Source of the DNA: Anaerolineae bacterium
GTDB taxonomy: Bacteria > Chloroflexota > Anaerolineae > Aggregatilineales > Phototrophicaceae
DNA length: 40,307 bases
Direction of reading: 5' to 3'
NCBI GenBank assembly: GCA_022824465.1
Contig: JAJDZV010000002.1
Location: forward strand, 84,192-124,498
In this document: in pieces, positions 28,789 to 36,362 of the stretch
Layout: the number at the start of each line of letters is the position of its first letter
Position numbering within the stretch: the first letter of the stretch is position 1
Made by a program: the position numbers and the translations under genes
Notes under the pieces: model-generated
What the model was told of the DNA's origin: nothing
Database searches by the model: none
Seen by the model: only the letters and a program-made list of their open reading frames with translations

Positions 28789-30255
28789 TCAGCGCACGTC
28801 GGTCTTGTAGGGCACGACATCGCAGGTCTCTTGATACCAGGTGAGCATGCGCTGGCGCAGGCCGGCGAGGATGTCAGCATAGGCGGGATCGTCGATGCGG
28901 TTGTCCAGTTCGCCCGGGTCGTCCTTCAAATCGTAGAGTTCATCCGTCTCGTATAGGCGACGGACATATTTGTAGTCATGCGTGCGGCACATGGTCGCTT
29001 TGCTGTGGGAGCCGGATTCGCTCCTTTGCATTTGTCCCCGCGGCCAATACAGCGAGCGGGGATCATCGTAGGATGAGCTTTCCTTTTCTTTCGCCTGTTC
29101 CTCGCCAAAGCGGCGGCCGCCCTCACAGAAGACGGCATCACGATGCTCGTCGGTCGCGCGGGCGATCAGCGGCGCCAGGGAGCGGCCGAAGTGGTCGTAG
29201 CCGGGCTCCACGCCCGACCATTGGTAGGCGGTGGCGGTGAAGTCGATCAATTCGACTAGGTTATCGCGGATGCCGGGCTGAATTGGTTTGTCGGCGGGCG
29301 GCTTGACGATGAGAGGGACGCGGGTCAGGCAATCTTCAAAGGTATTCTGCGTCTTTTCCACCAGACCATAATCGCCGGTGAAATCGCCGTGGTCGGAGAA
29401 GAAGAAGATGGCGCTTTCCTCATAGATGCCGCTTTGTTTGAGGGCGTTAACGACCTTGCCGAATTGGGCGTCGACGCGGGCGCACATGCCATAGTAGACG
29501 GCGCGCAGTTCATTGAAGCTTTCTTCAGTCCAGTTTTGCAGCCCCTGACGTTCGTAGACGCCGGCGAGAAGCCCCGGCTTCTTCGACCAGTCAGGGGTGG
29601 GATAGCGCGGCGGGATGAGGTCACGGTTGATCTGGCTGAACCAGGGGTCTTCGACGCCGTAGGGCGGATGCGGGTAGCCCAGGGGCAGGTAGATGCAGAG
29701 CGGCTGATCGGGCGGGGCGTTCTGTATCTGGTCGATGGCGCCATCGACCATCGCCCAGTCGTTGTCGTAATAGACTTCGCCGGGCGCGGTGTCGAGATGG
29801 CCGGCGAAGAAGGAATAGTAATTGTCGCCGTCGGGCTCGCCCCGCCAATCGTCTGCGCGGTGGAGGTTGGGGCGCAGCGGACGGTCCGCTTCGTATTTCA
29901 CGTCGCAGTAGTCGGCGAAACCGTTCTGGCGTGGGACGAGATCGTTCTTGCCGCCCCAGAAGACGAAGTAGCCGGCGTCTTTTAGAATCTTAAGCAGGAC
30001 GGGTTCGTCGGGTCTTAGCATGTGGAACATGGTGCGGTGGCCGCGGACGTGGGGATACCAGCCGGTCATGAATGAGCAGCGGCTGGGGGTGCAGACGGGA
30101 TTCTGGCAGAAGGCGTGACGGAAGGAGACGGCGTCGGTTTCGATGATTTGGTCGAGGTTGGGCGTGACGGCGGCCTTGTTACCGAGGTGGCGCATGACAT
30201 CGCCGCGCCACTGGTCGGGGTTGAAGATGATGATGTGGGGTTGTTTGGGCATCAT
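28789..30255 (-). CDS. Type I (formylglycine) sulfatase, second
   Basis: 488 aa. The C-x-P-x-R signature is C55-T-P-S-R59 in NPVCTPSRCSFMTGWYP; metal-site segments are FNPDQWRGD near the N-terminus and FFSDHGDFTGDYGLVEKTQN (~310-330). It differs clearly from the sulfatase at 14073 (CMPQR, DHGEHLGDH), so the two probably act on different sulfate positions or sugars. No signal peptide is seen, implying cytoplasmic action or non-classical export. The start is the first of two ATGs (30255, 30252). It is monocistronic by spacing. Members of this branch can also be phosphodiesterases, but the formylglycine motif favours sulfatase. Confidence 0.9.
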   Translation of the reverse strand: MMPKQPHIIIFNPDQWRGDVMRHLGNKAAVTPNLDQIIETDAVSFRHAFCQNPVCTPSRCSFMTGWYPHVRGHRTMFHMLRPDEPVLLKILKDAGYFVFWGGKNDLVPRQNGFADYCDVKYEADRPLRPNLHRADDWRGEPDGDNYYSFFAGHLDTAPGEVYYDNDWAMVDGAIDQIQNAPPDQPLCIYLPLGYPHPPYGVEDPWFSQINRDLIPPRYPTPDWSKKPGLLAGVYERQGLQNWTEESFNELRAVYYGMCARVDAQFGKVVNALKQSGIYEESAIFFFSDHGDFTGDYGLVEKTQNTFEDCLTRVPLIVKPPADKPIQPGIRDNLVELIDFTATAYQWSGVEPGYDHFGRSLAPLIARATDEHRDAVFCEGGRRFGEEQAKEKESSSYDDPRSLYWPRGQMQRSESGSHSKATMCRTHDYKYVRRLYETDELYDLKDDPGELDNRIDDPAYADILAGLRQRMLTWYQETCDVVPYKTDVR

Positions 30256-30284
30256 TCATATCTCTTGAGTTGTCGATTCCTAAT

Positions 30285-30689
30285 CTAGGTGGCTGTCCAG
30301 TCTTCAACGTTCAACCCAGGGATTCGACCAAAATCGTCGGTATCGTTTGTTATGACGATTAAGCTACGCGCCATCGCGATCGCTGCTATCTGCATGTCGC
30401 TCACCTTAATGAGCAAGCCGCTTTTCTTCAAGTGAGCGTAAATGTTTGCGTATTGCTCCGCCGCGTCGTCATCAAACGGTAGACTGCGGAATCTTGAAAA
30501 AAAGAGTTCTTGCTTCTCTCGAGATCGCTGTGGAGTCTTGCTTCCTAGCGATCCGGCAAACATCTCTCCTTTGGTGATAGCGCTTACAAACATGTCCTGT
30601 TCCGCATGCTTGTGAATGTTGTGTCGGACTCTGGGTTTCTTTCCGTTAATGTAATAAATGCAGATGCAGCTATCTAAGAGATACCCCAT
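30285..30689 (-). CDS. vapC: PIN-domain ribonuclease toxin, VapC-like
   Basis: 134 aa from ATG 30689, overlapping the upstream stop as TGATG. PIN-domain acidic residues are in place: D6 in YLLDSCICIYYING, E42 in SAITKGEMFAGS, D98 in KVSDMQIAAIA and D116 in VITNDTDDFGRIPGL. The C-terminal RIPGLNVEDW is standard for VapC, which cleaves tRNA or rRNA in a Mg2+-dependent way until held by its antitoxin. The gene is visibly richer in A+T than its neighbours, a sign of recent transfer. Its unusual upstream partner (287 aa) occupies the antitoxin position. Confidence 0.88.
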   Translation of the reverse strand: MGYLLDSCICIYYINGKKPRVRHNIHKHAEQDMFVSAITKGEMFAGSLGSKTPQRSREKQELFFSRFRSLPFDDDAAEQYANIYAHLKKSGLLIKVSDMQIAAIAMARSLIVITNDTDDFGRIPGLNVEDWTAT

Positions 30690-31552
30690 CAAACACTGTC
30701 CGTTGCACCGGGCTCTATCGTCTCCGGTCGTTCTACTGGGTCGTCTGCCAAGCTGCCATAGGTTAGATCAATAAACGTATCCCATGGGAGATGACGAAAG
30801 CGCTCAATCTCGGTATCTTTTGCCACTTTTGCAACAGCTTCTTCATATGAGCGGTTAAGGTCTTCTCTAACATCAGCTCTAATTTGATTGAAGTCCGTAT
30901 TCTCTATTATGTCGCGCATTACTTGGCCACGCGACTCAAAAGCTTCCAAGCTTTTGCAGACTTCGCTCATGCGTTCGGCGAGCAATGATGACAAATCCGT
31001 TTGTGCGGCAAACTTCTTGATGAAACTATCAAGTTCGGTATCAAATTTTCTTTGCTCAGCCAACTCTGCGAAAGCTTCGTCAAACGACTCGGTAGTTTCG
31101 AACTGTTCAGCTAGAGATTTCATCTGCCTTTCAACGTGGCAAGACACATCCTTCCGATTTGCCATCTCCTCAAATTTCTCAGCGCACAACTGCGCTACGG
31201 AATTAGCCGCCATGCCATCTCTAAAGCTGTCTAGGAATGCCTCTACAAAACTTGTATCGATTAAAGTTTTCTGAAGGCAATCGTCAATGATGGCTGTAAG
31301 AGTAGGTGCGGCAACTGACTCAATTGCGGCATCTTCAAATATTGAGGATACAGCATTCTGGGCGACGATTTCGTTTGCTATTAGCCCAACATCTGGAGCA
31401 TTCAACAGAACTGATTCGGATAATTGCGATACGTCGAGTTTATTCTGTTCAGCGACTGCCTCGATGACGCCCTCTAACCACTTGCGATTCTGCGAAGCGA
31501 TTTCCTGATGAAGTTTCTGCAAATACTCGTCAAATGGATGCGACTTGTTCAT
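30689..31552 (-). CDS. Large helical protein in antitoxin position, VapB-like C-terminal tail
   Basis: 287 aa, three to four times the size of a usual VapB. Residues ~1-245 are almost wholly predicted helix, rich in Glu, Lys, Ala and Ser (for example QKLHQEIASQNRKWLEGVIE, RKFDTELDSFIKKFAAQTDL) with no known motif. The last ~35 residues contain LPWDTFIDLTYGSLADDPVE, which resembles the short toxin-wrapping tail of antitoxins that precede PIN genes; I recall this pattern but cannot search it. No ribbon-helix-helix, AbrB or Phd DNA-binding motif is evident. Start ATG 31552 is preferred (AGGTG upstream) because the frame's ATG at 31606 lies inside the promoter. Lower GC than the flanks. Confidence 0.8.
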   Translation of the reverse strand: MNKSHPFDEYLQKLHQEIASQNRKWLEGVIEAVAEQNKLDVSQLSESVLLNAPDVGLIANEIVAQNAVSSIFEDAAIESVAAPTLTAIIDDCLQKTLIDTSFVEAFLDSFRDGMAANSVAQLCAEKFEEMANRKDVSCHVERQMKSLAEQFETTESFDEAFAELAEQRKFDTELDSFIKKFAAQTDLSSLLAERMSEVCKSLEAFESRGQVMRDIIENTDFNQIRADVREDLNRSYEEAVAKVAKDTEIERFRHLPWDTFIDLTYGSLADDPVERPETIEPGATDSV

Positions 31553-31571
31553 AACGGCACCTACCGCATCT

Positions 31572-31588
31572 GTACATTCAGCGTGTAC
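31572..31588. promoter_or_regulatory. Inverted repeat at the toxin-antitoxin promoter, operator candidate
   Basis: GTACA (31572-31576) and TGTAC (31584-31588) are perfect inverted halves 7 nt apart, placed at the expected transcription start just after the -10 box. Type II toxin-antitoxin operons are usually repressed by their own complex at such a site. Confidence 0.4.
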
Positions 31589-31590
31589 GA

Positions 31591-31619
31591 ATAGTATTGC
31601 ACACATGACGCCATGTCAA
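31591..31619 (-). promoter_or_regulatory. Sigma-70-type promoter of the PIN toxin operon
   Basis: Minus strand: perfect TTGACA (31614-31619), a 17-nt spacer, and TACTAT (31591-31596). Transcription should begin near 31584, giving a leader of about 30 nt before ATG 31552. Its position excludes the in-frame ATG at 31606 as the start of translation. Confidence 0.65.
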
Positions 31620-31659
31620 GCTCATCAAGAGTTAGGACGACGCTAGAGGTTGAGAGCAG

Positions 31660-32742
31660 TTACAACAAATCCCCCGGCAGCGGGCAGAAGTCCACATCGT
31701 AGCCGAAGGCGCGCGGACCGACGACGGCGAGGGCTTCGGGCGTTTTGAGTTCTTTGGGCGCGGGCAGGGCGAGGACGGCGACGCGCAGTCCGTATCGCAG
31801 GGACTCGGTACCGATGGGTTCGCCGTCGTCGAGCGTGACGAGGGTGATCAGATCGGGCACGGCGCAGCGGACCTTGCCGTTTTCGCGGGCGATCAGGTTT
31901 TCGTTTTGGAAGTCAATTTCAAGCTGGCATTCGAAGTTGTGGAAGGCGCTGATTTTGAGTCGGCCGCGGGCGAAGCCAGCCACGGTGCGGCGCTCGACAT
32001 CAATGATTTTGCCGCTGAAGAGGACCTTGCCCTGGCAGAGCGCGGCGATGGTTTCGGCCGGTTCGATGCTGCGAGCGCGGCATTCAAGCACGGTTTCGCC
32101 GATGCGTTTCGCCAGGCTGACGGTGTCGCGGATGACGGTCGTTTTCAATTCGGCGCCGGTCATGACGGGCATGACCAGGGCAGCGGACCCGCCCATCTCG
32201 ATGGTCAGGCTGCGGGCAAACTCCTCAGCTTGTTTGGCGGAGCCGATGCGCGTGAAGATCGCGACATTGTCGTGGGCGTCAGCGAGAATGAAGGGGGCGG
32301 GCGCGACGCCGTAGATCATGAAGGTATCCATCTGCAGCTCGGGGAAGGCTCTTCCCATGCCATCGCCATCGACGACGGGCAAGCCAAGTTGGAGGGCGGC
32401 GACCATGGGACCGAGGGCGTTGCCGCCGCCGATCTCGCCGATGACGATGGCATAAATCTTCCGGCGCAGGTGGTCTTCCAGGGCGCGGACGGCGGTCATG
32501 ATCTCGTGACCGGCTTGCAGTTTCTCGTTGCTGACGGTGGGCGCGCCCATGCCGCCGACGGCGCAGACCAGGGCGTCATCGGGCACATCGTCCGCCTGGA
32601 TGATGGGGACGGCGCCACCCTGCCGCCGGAGTTCGTTTTCCAGGCGCAGGCGGTTGAGATAAGTGCTGCCGCCCCCGCCGGTGCCAAGCACCCCGGCGCC
32701 GATAGCGATGGCTTGGGTGTCGGCGAGTGTGACTTGCTTCAC
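31660..32742 (-). CDS. DUF917 family protein, paralogue 1 (most divergent)
   Basis: 360 aa. The start GTG 32742 is chosen over TTG 32751: it leaves 19 residues before LGTGGGG, exactly as in the other paralogues, and places the repeat-derived GGGAGGGG 9 nt upstream. Seen: IAIGAGVLGTGGGGSTYLNR, VGGMGAPTVSNEKL, VVDGDGMGRAFPELQMDTF. It lacks the DPYIGKLMAR and DCDGMGRAF versions shared by the three other copies and has IGEIGGGNALGPM where they have MSIEAGGLNS. DUF917 proteins are found next to hydantoinase/oxoprolinase genes and are thought to be their partners; no reaction is established. It is last in the array. Confidence 0.9.
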   Translation of the reverse strand: MKQVTLADTQAIAIGAGVLGTGGGGSTYLNRLRLENELRRQGGAVPIIQADDVPDDALVCAVGGMGAPTVSNEKLQAGHEIMTAVRALEDHLRRKIYAIVIGEIGGGNALGPMVAALQLGLPVVDGDGMGRAFPELQMDTFMIYGVAPAPFILADAHDNVAIFTRIGSAKQAEEFARSLTIEMGGSAALVMPVMTGAELKTTVIRDTVSLAKRIGETVLECRARSIEPAETIAALCQGKVLFSGKIIDVERRTVAGFARGRLKISAFHNFECQLEIDFQNENLIARENGKVRCAVPDLITLVTLDDGEPIGTESLRYGLRVAVLALPAPKELKTPEALAVVGPRAFGYDVDFCPLPGDLL

Positions 32743-32748
32743 TGTCTT

Positions 32749-32793
32749 CAACCCCTCCCCCGGCCCCTCCCCATAGAATTGGAGAGGGGTGAC
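32749..32793. repeat. Family A palindromic repeat, DUF917 gap 1
   Basis: AACCCCTCCCCCGGCCCCTC, a short AT-rich loop (CCATAGAATT) and GGAGAGGGG. It abuts the start region of paralogue 1 and supplies its GGGAGGGG ribosome binding site (minus strand 32759-32752). Confidence 0.8.
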
Positions 32794-32860
32794 GCATTGC
32801 GCGAACGTTTTGGATTGTCCACAATCCTATCTGGACTCAGCATTGCTTATACCGTATTCG

Positions 32861-33952
32861 TCAGTAGCCAAGATTGGAAAAGCGCTCCTCCACTGGAACA
32901 TAGTCGATATCGTAGCCGAAGTAACGGGGATGCACGAGCGCCAGGGCAGCCGGTTCGCGCCATTGCGGGGCGCAAGGAATGGCGATGACGGCGACGCGCA
33001 TGCCGTAGCGCAGCCCTTCGGTGGTGATGGGCTTGGCGGTTTCGCTATCGAGCACGGCGATGAGGTCGGGCGTGGTGGCGGCGAACTCGCCATCAATACG
33101 GACGACGAGATGCTCGTTCTGGAAATCGAGCCGCAGGTCTTGCCCGGCGAAGTTGCCAGAGCCGCTCATGCTGGCCTTGCCTCGCGCGAAGCCGGCGACG
33201 ACACGTCGATCGACATCGGTGATTTTGCCGCGAAAGAGGAGAAAGCCGGCGACGAATTGGCAGAGGGCGGCGACTGGATTCCGCTCGTGAATGCGAGCCT
33301 GGCGCAGCGTCTGTCCGATCGCTTCCGCGAGCGTGATCGTGCCCTGTATCGCGGCAAATTTCAGTTGCTCCACCGTAGCCGAATAGAGCGCGATGGCGCA
33401 AGTGGCGCCCATGTTCATGACGCAGCTTCGCGAGAAGGTCTCCACCCAGCGGTTGCTTATGGCATTGATCAGCAGGGTGTTCCCGCGTTCGTCGGACATG
33501 ACGAAGGGGCTGGCGCTGATGCTTTGCGCGGTCAGGACGGTCATTTGGATTTCGGGGAAGGCGCGGCCCATGCCGTCGCAATCGACGACCGGGATGCCCA
33601 GACGGGAGGCAATGTAAATAGGACGGATCGAGTTCATGCCGCCGGCTTCGATGCTCATGGTGGCGCGGGGCGCGCGTCCGATGTATTTGCCGAGGGTCTC
33701 GTAGACGCGGACGATATCATCGCCAGCTGGCAGCTTTTCCCCAAGGACAGTCGGCGCGCCCATGCCAGCGACCGGCAGAATCAAGTCGTCGTCCGCGAGT
33801 TCATCGAGGGTATAGAGTTGGACGGGTCCGTAACGACGGATGGCTTCGCGCGCCATCAATTTGCCGATGTAGGGGTCGCTGCCGCCGCCGGAACCCAATA
33901 CTGCGGCGCCGATGGCGATGTCTTCGATATTCGCTTCGTCAAGCAGCCGCAC
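32861..33952 (-). CDS. DUF917 family protein, paralogue 2
   Basis: 363 aa from GTG 33952 (MRLLDEANIEDIAIGAAVLG). Conserved segments: GSGGGSDPYIGKLMAREAIR, VAGMGAPTVLGEKLPAGDDI, MSIEAGGMNSIRPIYIASRL, VVDCDGMGRAFPEIQM and C-terminal EPAALALVHPRYFGYDIDYV. It is very like paralogues 3 and 4 and less like 1. The glycine-rich N-terminal loop and the invariant DCDGMGRAF segment are probable functional sites, but no catalytic assignment is known to me. The Shine-Dalgarno is not classical; the G-rich end of a palindromic repeat ends 6 nt before the start. Confidence 0.92.
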   Translation of the reverse strand: MRLLDEANIEDIAIGAAVLGSGGGSDPYIGKLMAREAIRRYGPVQLYTLDELADDDLILPVAGMGAPTVLGEKLPAGDDIVRVYETLGKYIGRAPRATMSIEAGGMNSIRPIYIASRLGIPVVDCDGMGRAFPEIQMTVLTAQSISASPFVMSDERGNTLLINAISNRWVETFSRSCVMNMGATCAIALYSATVEQLKFAAIQGTITLAEAIGQTLRQARIHERNPVAALCQFVAGFLLFRGKITDVDRRVVAGFARGKASMSGSGNFAGQDLRLDFQNEHLVVRIDGEFAATTPDLIAVLDSETAKPITTEGLRYGMRVAVIAIPCAPQWREPAALALVHPRYFGYDIDYVPVEERFSNLGY

Positions 33953-33958
33953 TCACTG

Positions 33959-34000
33959 CCCCCATCCCCCAACCCCTTCCCCCATAAAGAGGGAAGGGGA
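33959..34000. repeat. Family A palindromic repeat, DUF917 gap 2
   Basis: CCCCATCCCCC then CCCCTTCCC (33973-33981), loop, GGGAAGGGG (33991-33999): a perfect 9-bp stem, nearly identical to the copy at 6023. It fills the 54-bp gap between paralogues 3 and 2. Confidence 0.9.
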
Positions 34001-34006
34001 GCATTG

Positions 34007-35089
34007 TCAAGCGCCGAAGCGCTGCTCCACCGGCACGTAATCGACATCGTAGCCGAAGTAGCGCGGGTGGGCGAGTTCGAGGGCGGCTGGCTCCCGCCAT
34101 TGCGGGGCGCAGGGAAAGGCGATGACGGCGACGCGCATGCCATAGCGCAGCGCTTCGGTGGTGATAGGCTCGCCGGTTTCGCTGTCGAGCACGGCGATGA
34201 GGTCGGGCACGGTGGCGGCGAACTCGCCATCAATGCGGACGGCGAGATGTTCGTTTTGGAATTCAAGAAGCAATTCCTGCCGGTTGAAGTCGCCGCTGCC
34301 GGCCATTTTGGCGTCGCCGCGATTCCAGCCACCTTCGATGCGACGGTCGACATCGGTGATCTTGCCGCGGAAGAGCAGGAAGCCGCCGACGGCTTGGCGC
34401 ACGGCGTCAACGGGATTGGCTTCCTGCCGGCGGGCGTTGCGCACGGTTTTGCCGATTTCCTCGGCCAGCGTGATTGTGCCATAAATCGACGCTTTCTTGA
34501 GCTGTTTAACCGTTGCCGAATAGAGTGCGATCATGCCTTCGGCGCCCATGTGCACGACGCAGGAGCGGGCGAATGTCTCTACCCAATGGTTGCTGATAGT
34601 GTCCATGAGCAGGATGTTGCCGCGTTCGTCGGACATGGCGAAGGGGCTGGCGGTGATGCCGTGGGCGGTGAAGATGGTCATCTGGATTTCGGGGAAGGCG
34701 CGCCCCATGCCATCGCAATCGACCATGGGGATGCGCAGGCGAGCGGCGACGTAGATCGGCATGACCGAGTTCAAGCCTCCGGCTTCGATGCTCATGGTGC
34801 CGCGCGGCTCGCGACCGGAGTATTTGCCCAGCGCTTTGAAGGCGCGGATCATGTCGTCGCCGGCGGGCAGTTTCTCGACGATGACGATGGGCGCGCCCAT
34901 GCCGGCAGCGGGCACGATTAAGTCGTCGTCATCCAGTTCGTCGAGGGTGTAGAGTTCGACGGGACCGTACTGGCGCACCGCTTCGCGAGCCATCAACTTG
35001 CCCACGTAGGGATCGCCGCCGCCGCCAGTGCCGAGGACAGCAGCGCCGAGGGCGATATCTTCAATGTTTTCTTCGTGTAGCAGGCGCAT
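34007..35089 (-). CDS. DUF917 family protein, paralogue 3
   Basis: 360 aa from ATG 35089, supported by AGGAGA just upstream; the open frame to 35161 runs into a repeat and is rejected. Conserved: MRLLHEENIEDIALGAAVLG, GTGGGGDPYVGKLMAREAVR, AAGMGAPIVIVEKLPAGDDM, MSIEAGGLNSVMPIYVAARL, MVDCDGMGRAFPEIQM and ELAHPRYFGYDVDYVPVEQR. It shares long near-identical segments with paralogue 2, including the C-terminus, so these two probably arose by the latest duplication. Role as hydantoinase partner is inferred. Confidence 0.92.
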   Translation of the reverse strand: MRLLHEENIEDIALGAAVLGTGGGGDPYVGKLMAREAVRQYGPVELYTLDELDDDDLIVPAAGMGAPIVIVEKLPAGDDMIRAFKALGKYSGREPRGTMSIEAGGLNSVMPIYVAARLRIPMVDCDGMGRAFPEIQMTIFTAHGITASPFAMSDERGNILLMDTISNHWVETFARSCVVHMGAEGMIALYSATVKQLKKASIYGTITLAEEIGKTVRNARRQEANPVDAVRQAVGGFLLFRGKITDVDRRIEGGWNRGDAKMAGSGDFNRQELLLEFQNEHLAVRIDGEFAATVPDLIAVLDSETGEPITTEALRYGMRVAVIAFPCAPQWREPAALELAHPRYFGYDVDYVPVEQRFGA

Positions 35090-35114
35090 GGGAGTCTCCT
35101 GCCTTGTGTCACCA

Positions 35115-35190
35115 TGTAGGGGCGTCTCGCTGAGACGCCCGTCCGATAGACTTCGCGTCAATGCGGGCGTTTCGTCGAAACGCCCCTACA
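35115..35190. repeat. Family B repeat, double hairpin bounded by GTAGGGGCGT / ACGCCCCTAC
   Basis: A 76-bp element with outer inverted ends (TGTAGGGGCGT and ACGCCCCTACA) and two inner stems, GGGCGTCTC-GCT-GAGACGCCC and GGGCGTTTCG-T-CGAAACGCCC. It lies between paralogues 4 and 3, and its last bases (CTA at 35186-35188) form the stop codon of paralogue 4. Related copies are at 7701, 8155 and 36306, and a half copy near 38206-38224. Confidence 0.9.
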
Positions 35191-36286
35191 ACATCCGCTT
35201 CCGGCGCTGGCTATATCGCGCTTCGACCGGGACATATTCAGTTTCGTAGCCGAAATAGCCGGGACCGACGATCTCGAGGCCTTTGGGACTGCGCCATTTC
35301 TCGGCGCAGGGGATGGCGATGATGGCGACGCGGAAGCCATAGCGCAGAGCTTCGGTGGTGATGGGTTCGCCGGTATCGACATCGAGCACCGCCAACAGAT
35401 CGGGCACGGTCACTTTGAATTCGCCATCGATGCGAGCGGCCAAGTGTTCGTTCTGGAAGCTGAGTTGCAGCTTCTGCCCGGCATATTCGTCGAGGCCGTC
35501 GATGAAAGCATCGCCTTTGGCGAAGCCGGCTTCGGTGCGGCGCTCGACATCGCCAATCTTGCCTTTGAAGATCAGATAACCGCCGACGGCTTCGCGGATA
35601 GTCTCGACCGGTTCGTCTTCTTCCAGGCGGGCGCGGCGCACGACCTTGCCAATTTCTTCGGCGAGGGTGATGGTGCCCGGGATGGCGGCTTCGCGCAGTT
35701 GGGCGGCGGTGGCGGCATAGAGCGCGATCATGGCCATGGCGCCCATGTTGACGGTGACGCTGCGAGCGAAGGTCTCGGTCCAGAGGTTGCTGATGGTCTC
35801 CATGAGCACGGTATTGCCGCGCTCGTCGGACATGGCGAAAGGCGTCGATGAGATGCCGTGGATGGTGTGGGTGACCATCTGCAATTCGGGGAAGGCGCGG
35901 CCCATGCCATCGCAATCGACCATAGGCACGCGCAGGCGGGCGGCGCAGTAGATAGGCACGACGGAGTTGAGCCCACCGGCTTCGATGCTCATGGTGGCTT
36001 TGACCGGTTTGCCGATGTATTTGCCAACAGAGAGGAAGGCGTTGACGATATCATCGCCGTTGGGCATTTTTTCGACCATGACGGTGGGCGCGCCCATCAT
36101 GGCGGTAGGCACGACCAGGTCGTCGTCAGCGAGTTCGTCGAGGGTGTATAGCTCGACCGGACCATAATCGCGGATGGCTTGGCGCGCCATGAGCTTGCCG
36201 ATGTAGGGGTCGCCGCCGCCGCCCGTGCCCAGCACAGCCGCGCCGAGGGCGAGGTCTTCGAGGACTGTCTCGTCTATGATGCGCAT
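35186..36286 (-). CDS. DUF917 family protein, paralogue 4
   Basis: 366 aa from ATG 36286 with GGAGGC 6 nt upstream. Conserved: MRIIDETVLEDLALGAAVLG, GTGGGGDPYIGKLMARQAIR, TAMMGAPTVMVEKMPNGDDI, MSIEAGGLNSVVPIYCAARL, MVDCDGMGRAFPELQMVTHT. It ends in YVPVEARYSQRRKRML, whose last residues and TAG stop come from the neighbouring family B repeat, so the original C-terminus was probably replaced. It is the first DUF917 gene after the hydantoinase-like gene and so the closest to the usual two-gene arrangement. Confidence 0.92.
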   Translation of the reverse strand: MRIIDETVLEDLALGAAVLGTGGGGDPYIGKLMARQAIRDYGPVELYTLDELADDDLVVPTAMMGAPTVMVEKMPNGDDIVNAFLSVGKYIGKPVKATMSIEAGGLNSVVPIYCAARLRVPMVDCDGMGRAFPELQMVTHTIHGISSTPFAMSDERGNTVLMETISNLWTETFARSVTVNMGAMAMIALYAATAAQLREAAIPGTITLAEEIGKVVRRARLEEDEPVETIREAVGGYLIFKGKIGDVERRTEAGFAKGDAFIDGLDEYAGQKLQLSFQNEHLAARIDGEFKVTVPDLLAVLDVDTGEPITTEALRYGFRVAIIAIPCAEKWRSPKGLEIVGPGYFGYETEYVPVEARYSQRRKRML

Positions 36287-36305
36287 ACTGTGCCTCCGTC
36301 GGTAT

Positions 36306-36335
36306 GCGGGCGACTTGGCAAGTCGCCCCTACAGA
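36306..36335. repeat. Family B palindrome in the hydantoinase-DUF917 gap
   Basis: GCGGGCGACTTGGCAAGTCG followed by CCCCTACAGA: GGGCGACTT and AAGTCGCCC are perfect inverted arms around GGC. It lies in the 76-bp gap within the operon and has no T-tract. Confidence 0.85.
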
Positions 36336-36362
36336 CAATGATTTTGGTGTAAATGATGCGCA

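Noticed and set aside
31553..31606. 18-codon N-terminal extension of the large antitoxin-like protein
   Set aside because: The ATG at 31606 lies between the -35 and -10 boxes of the promoter and has no ribosome binding site; ATG 31552 does.
32789..34921. 710-codon open frame on the + strand
   Set aside because: It lies opposite DUF917 paralogues 2 and 3, whose minus-strand products are clearly conserved. Its translation is a low-complexity Gly/Ala/Asp/His mixture, typical of antisense frames in GC-rich genes.
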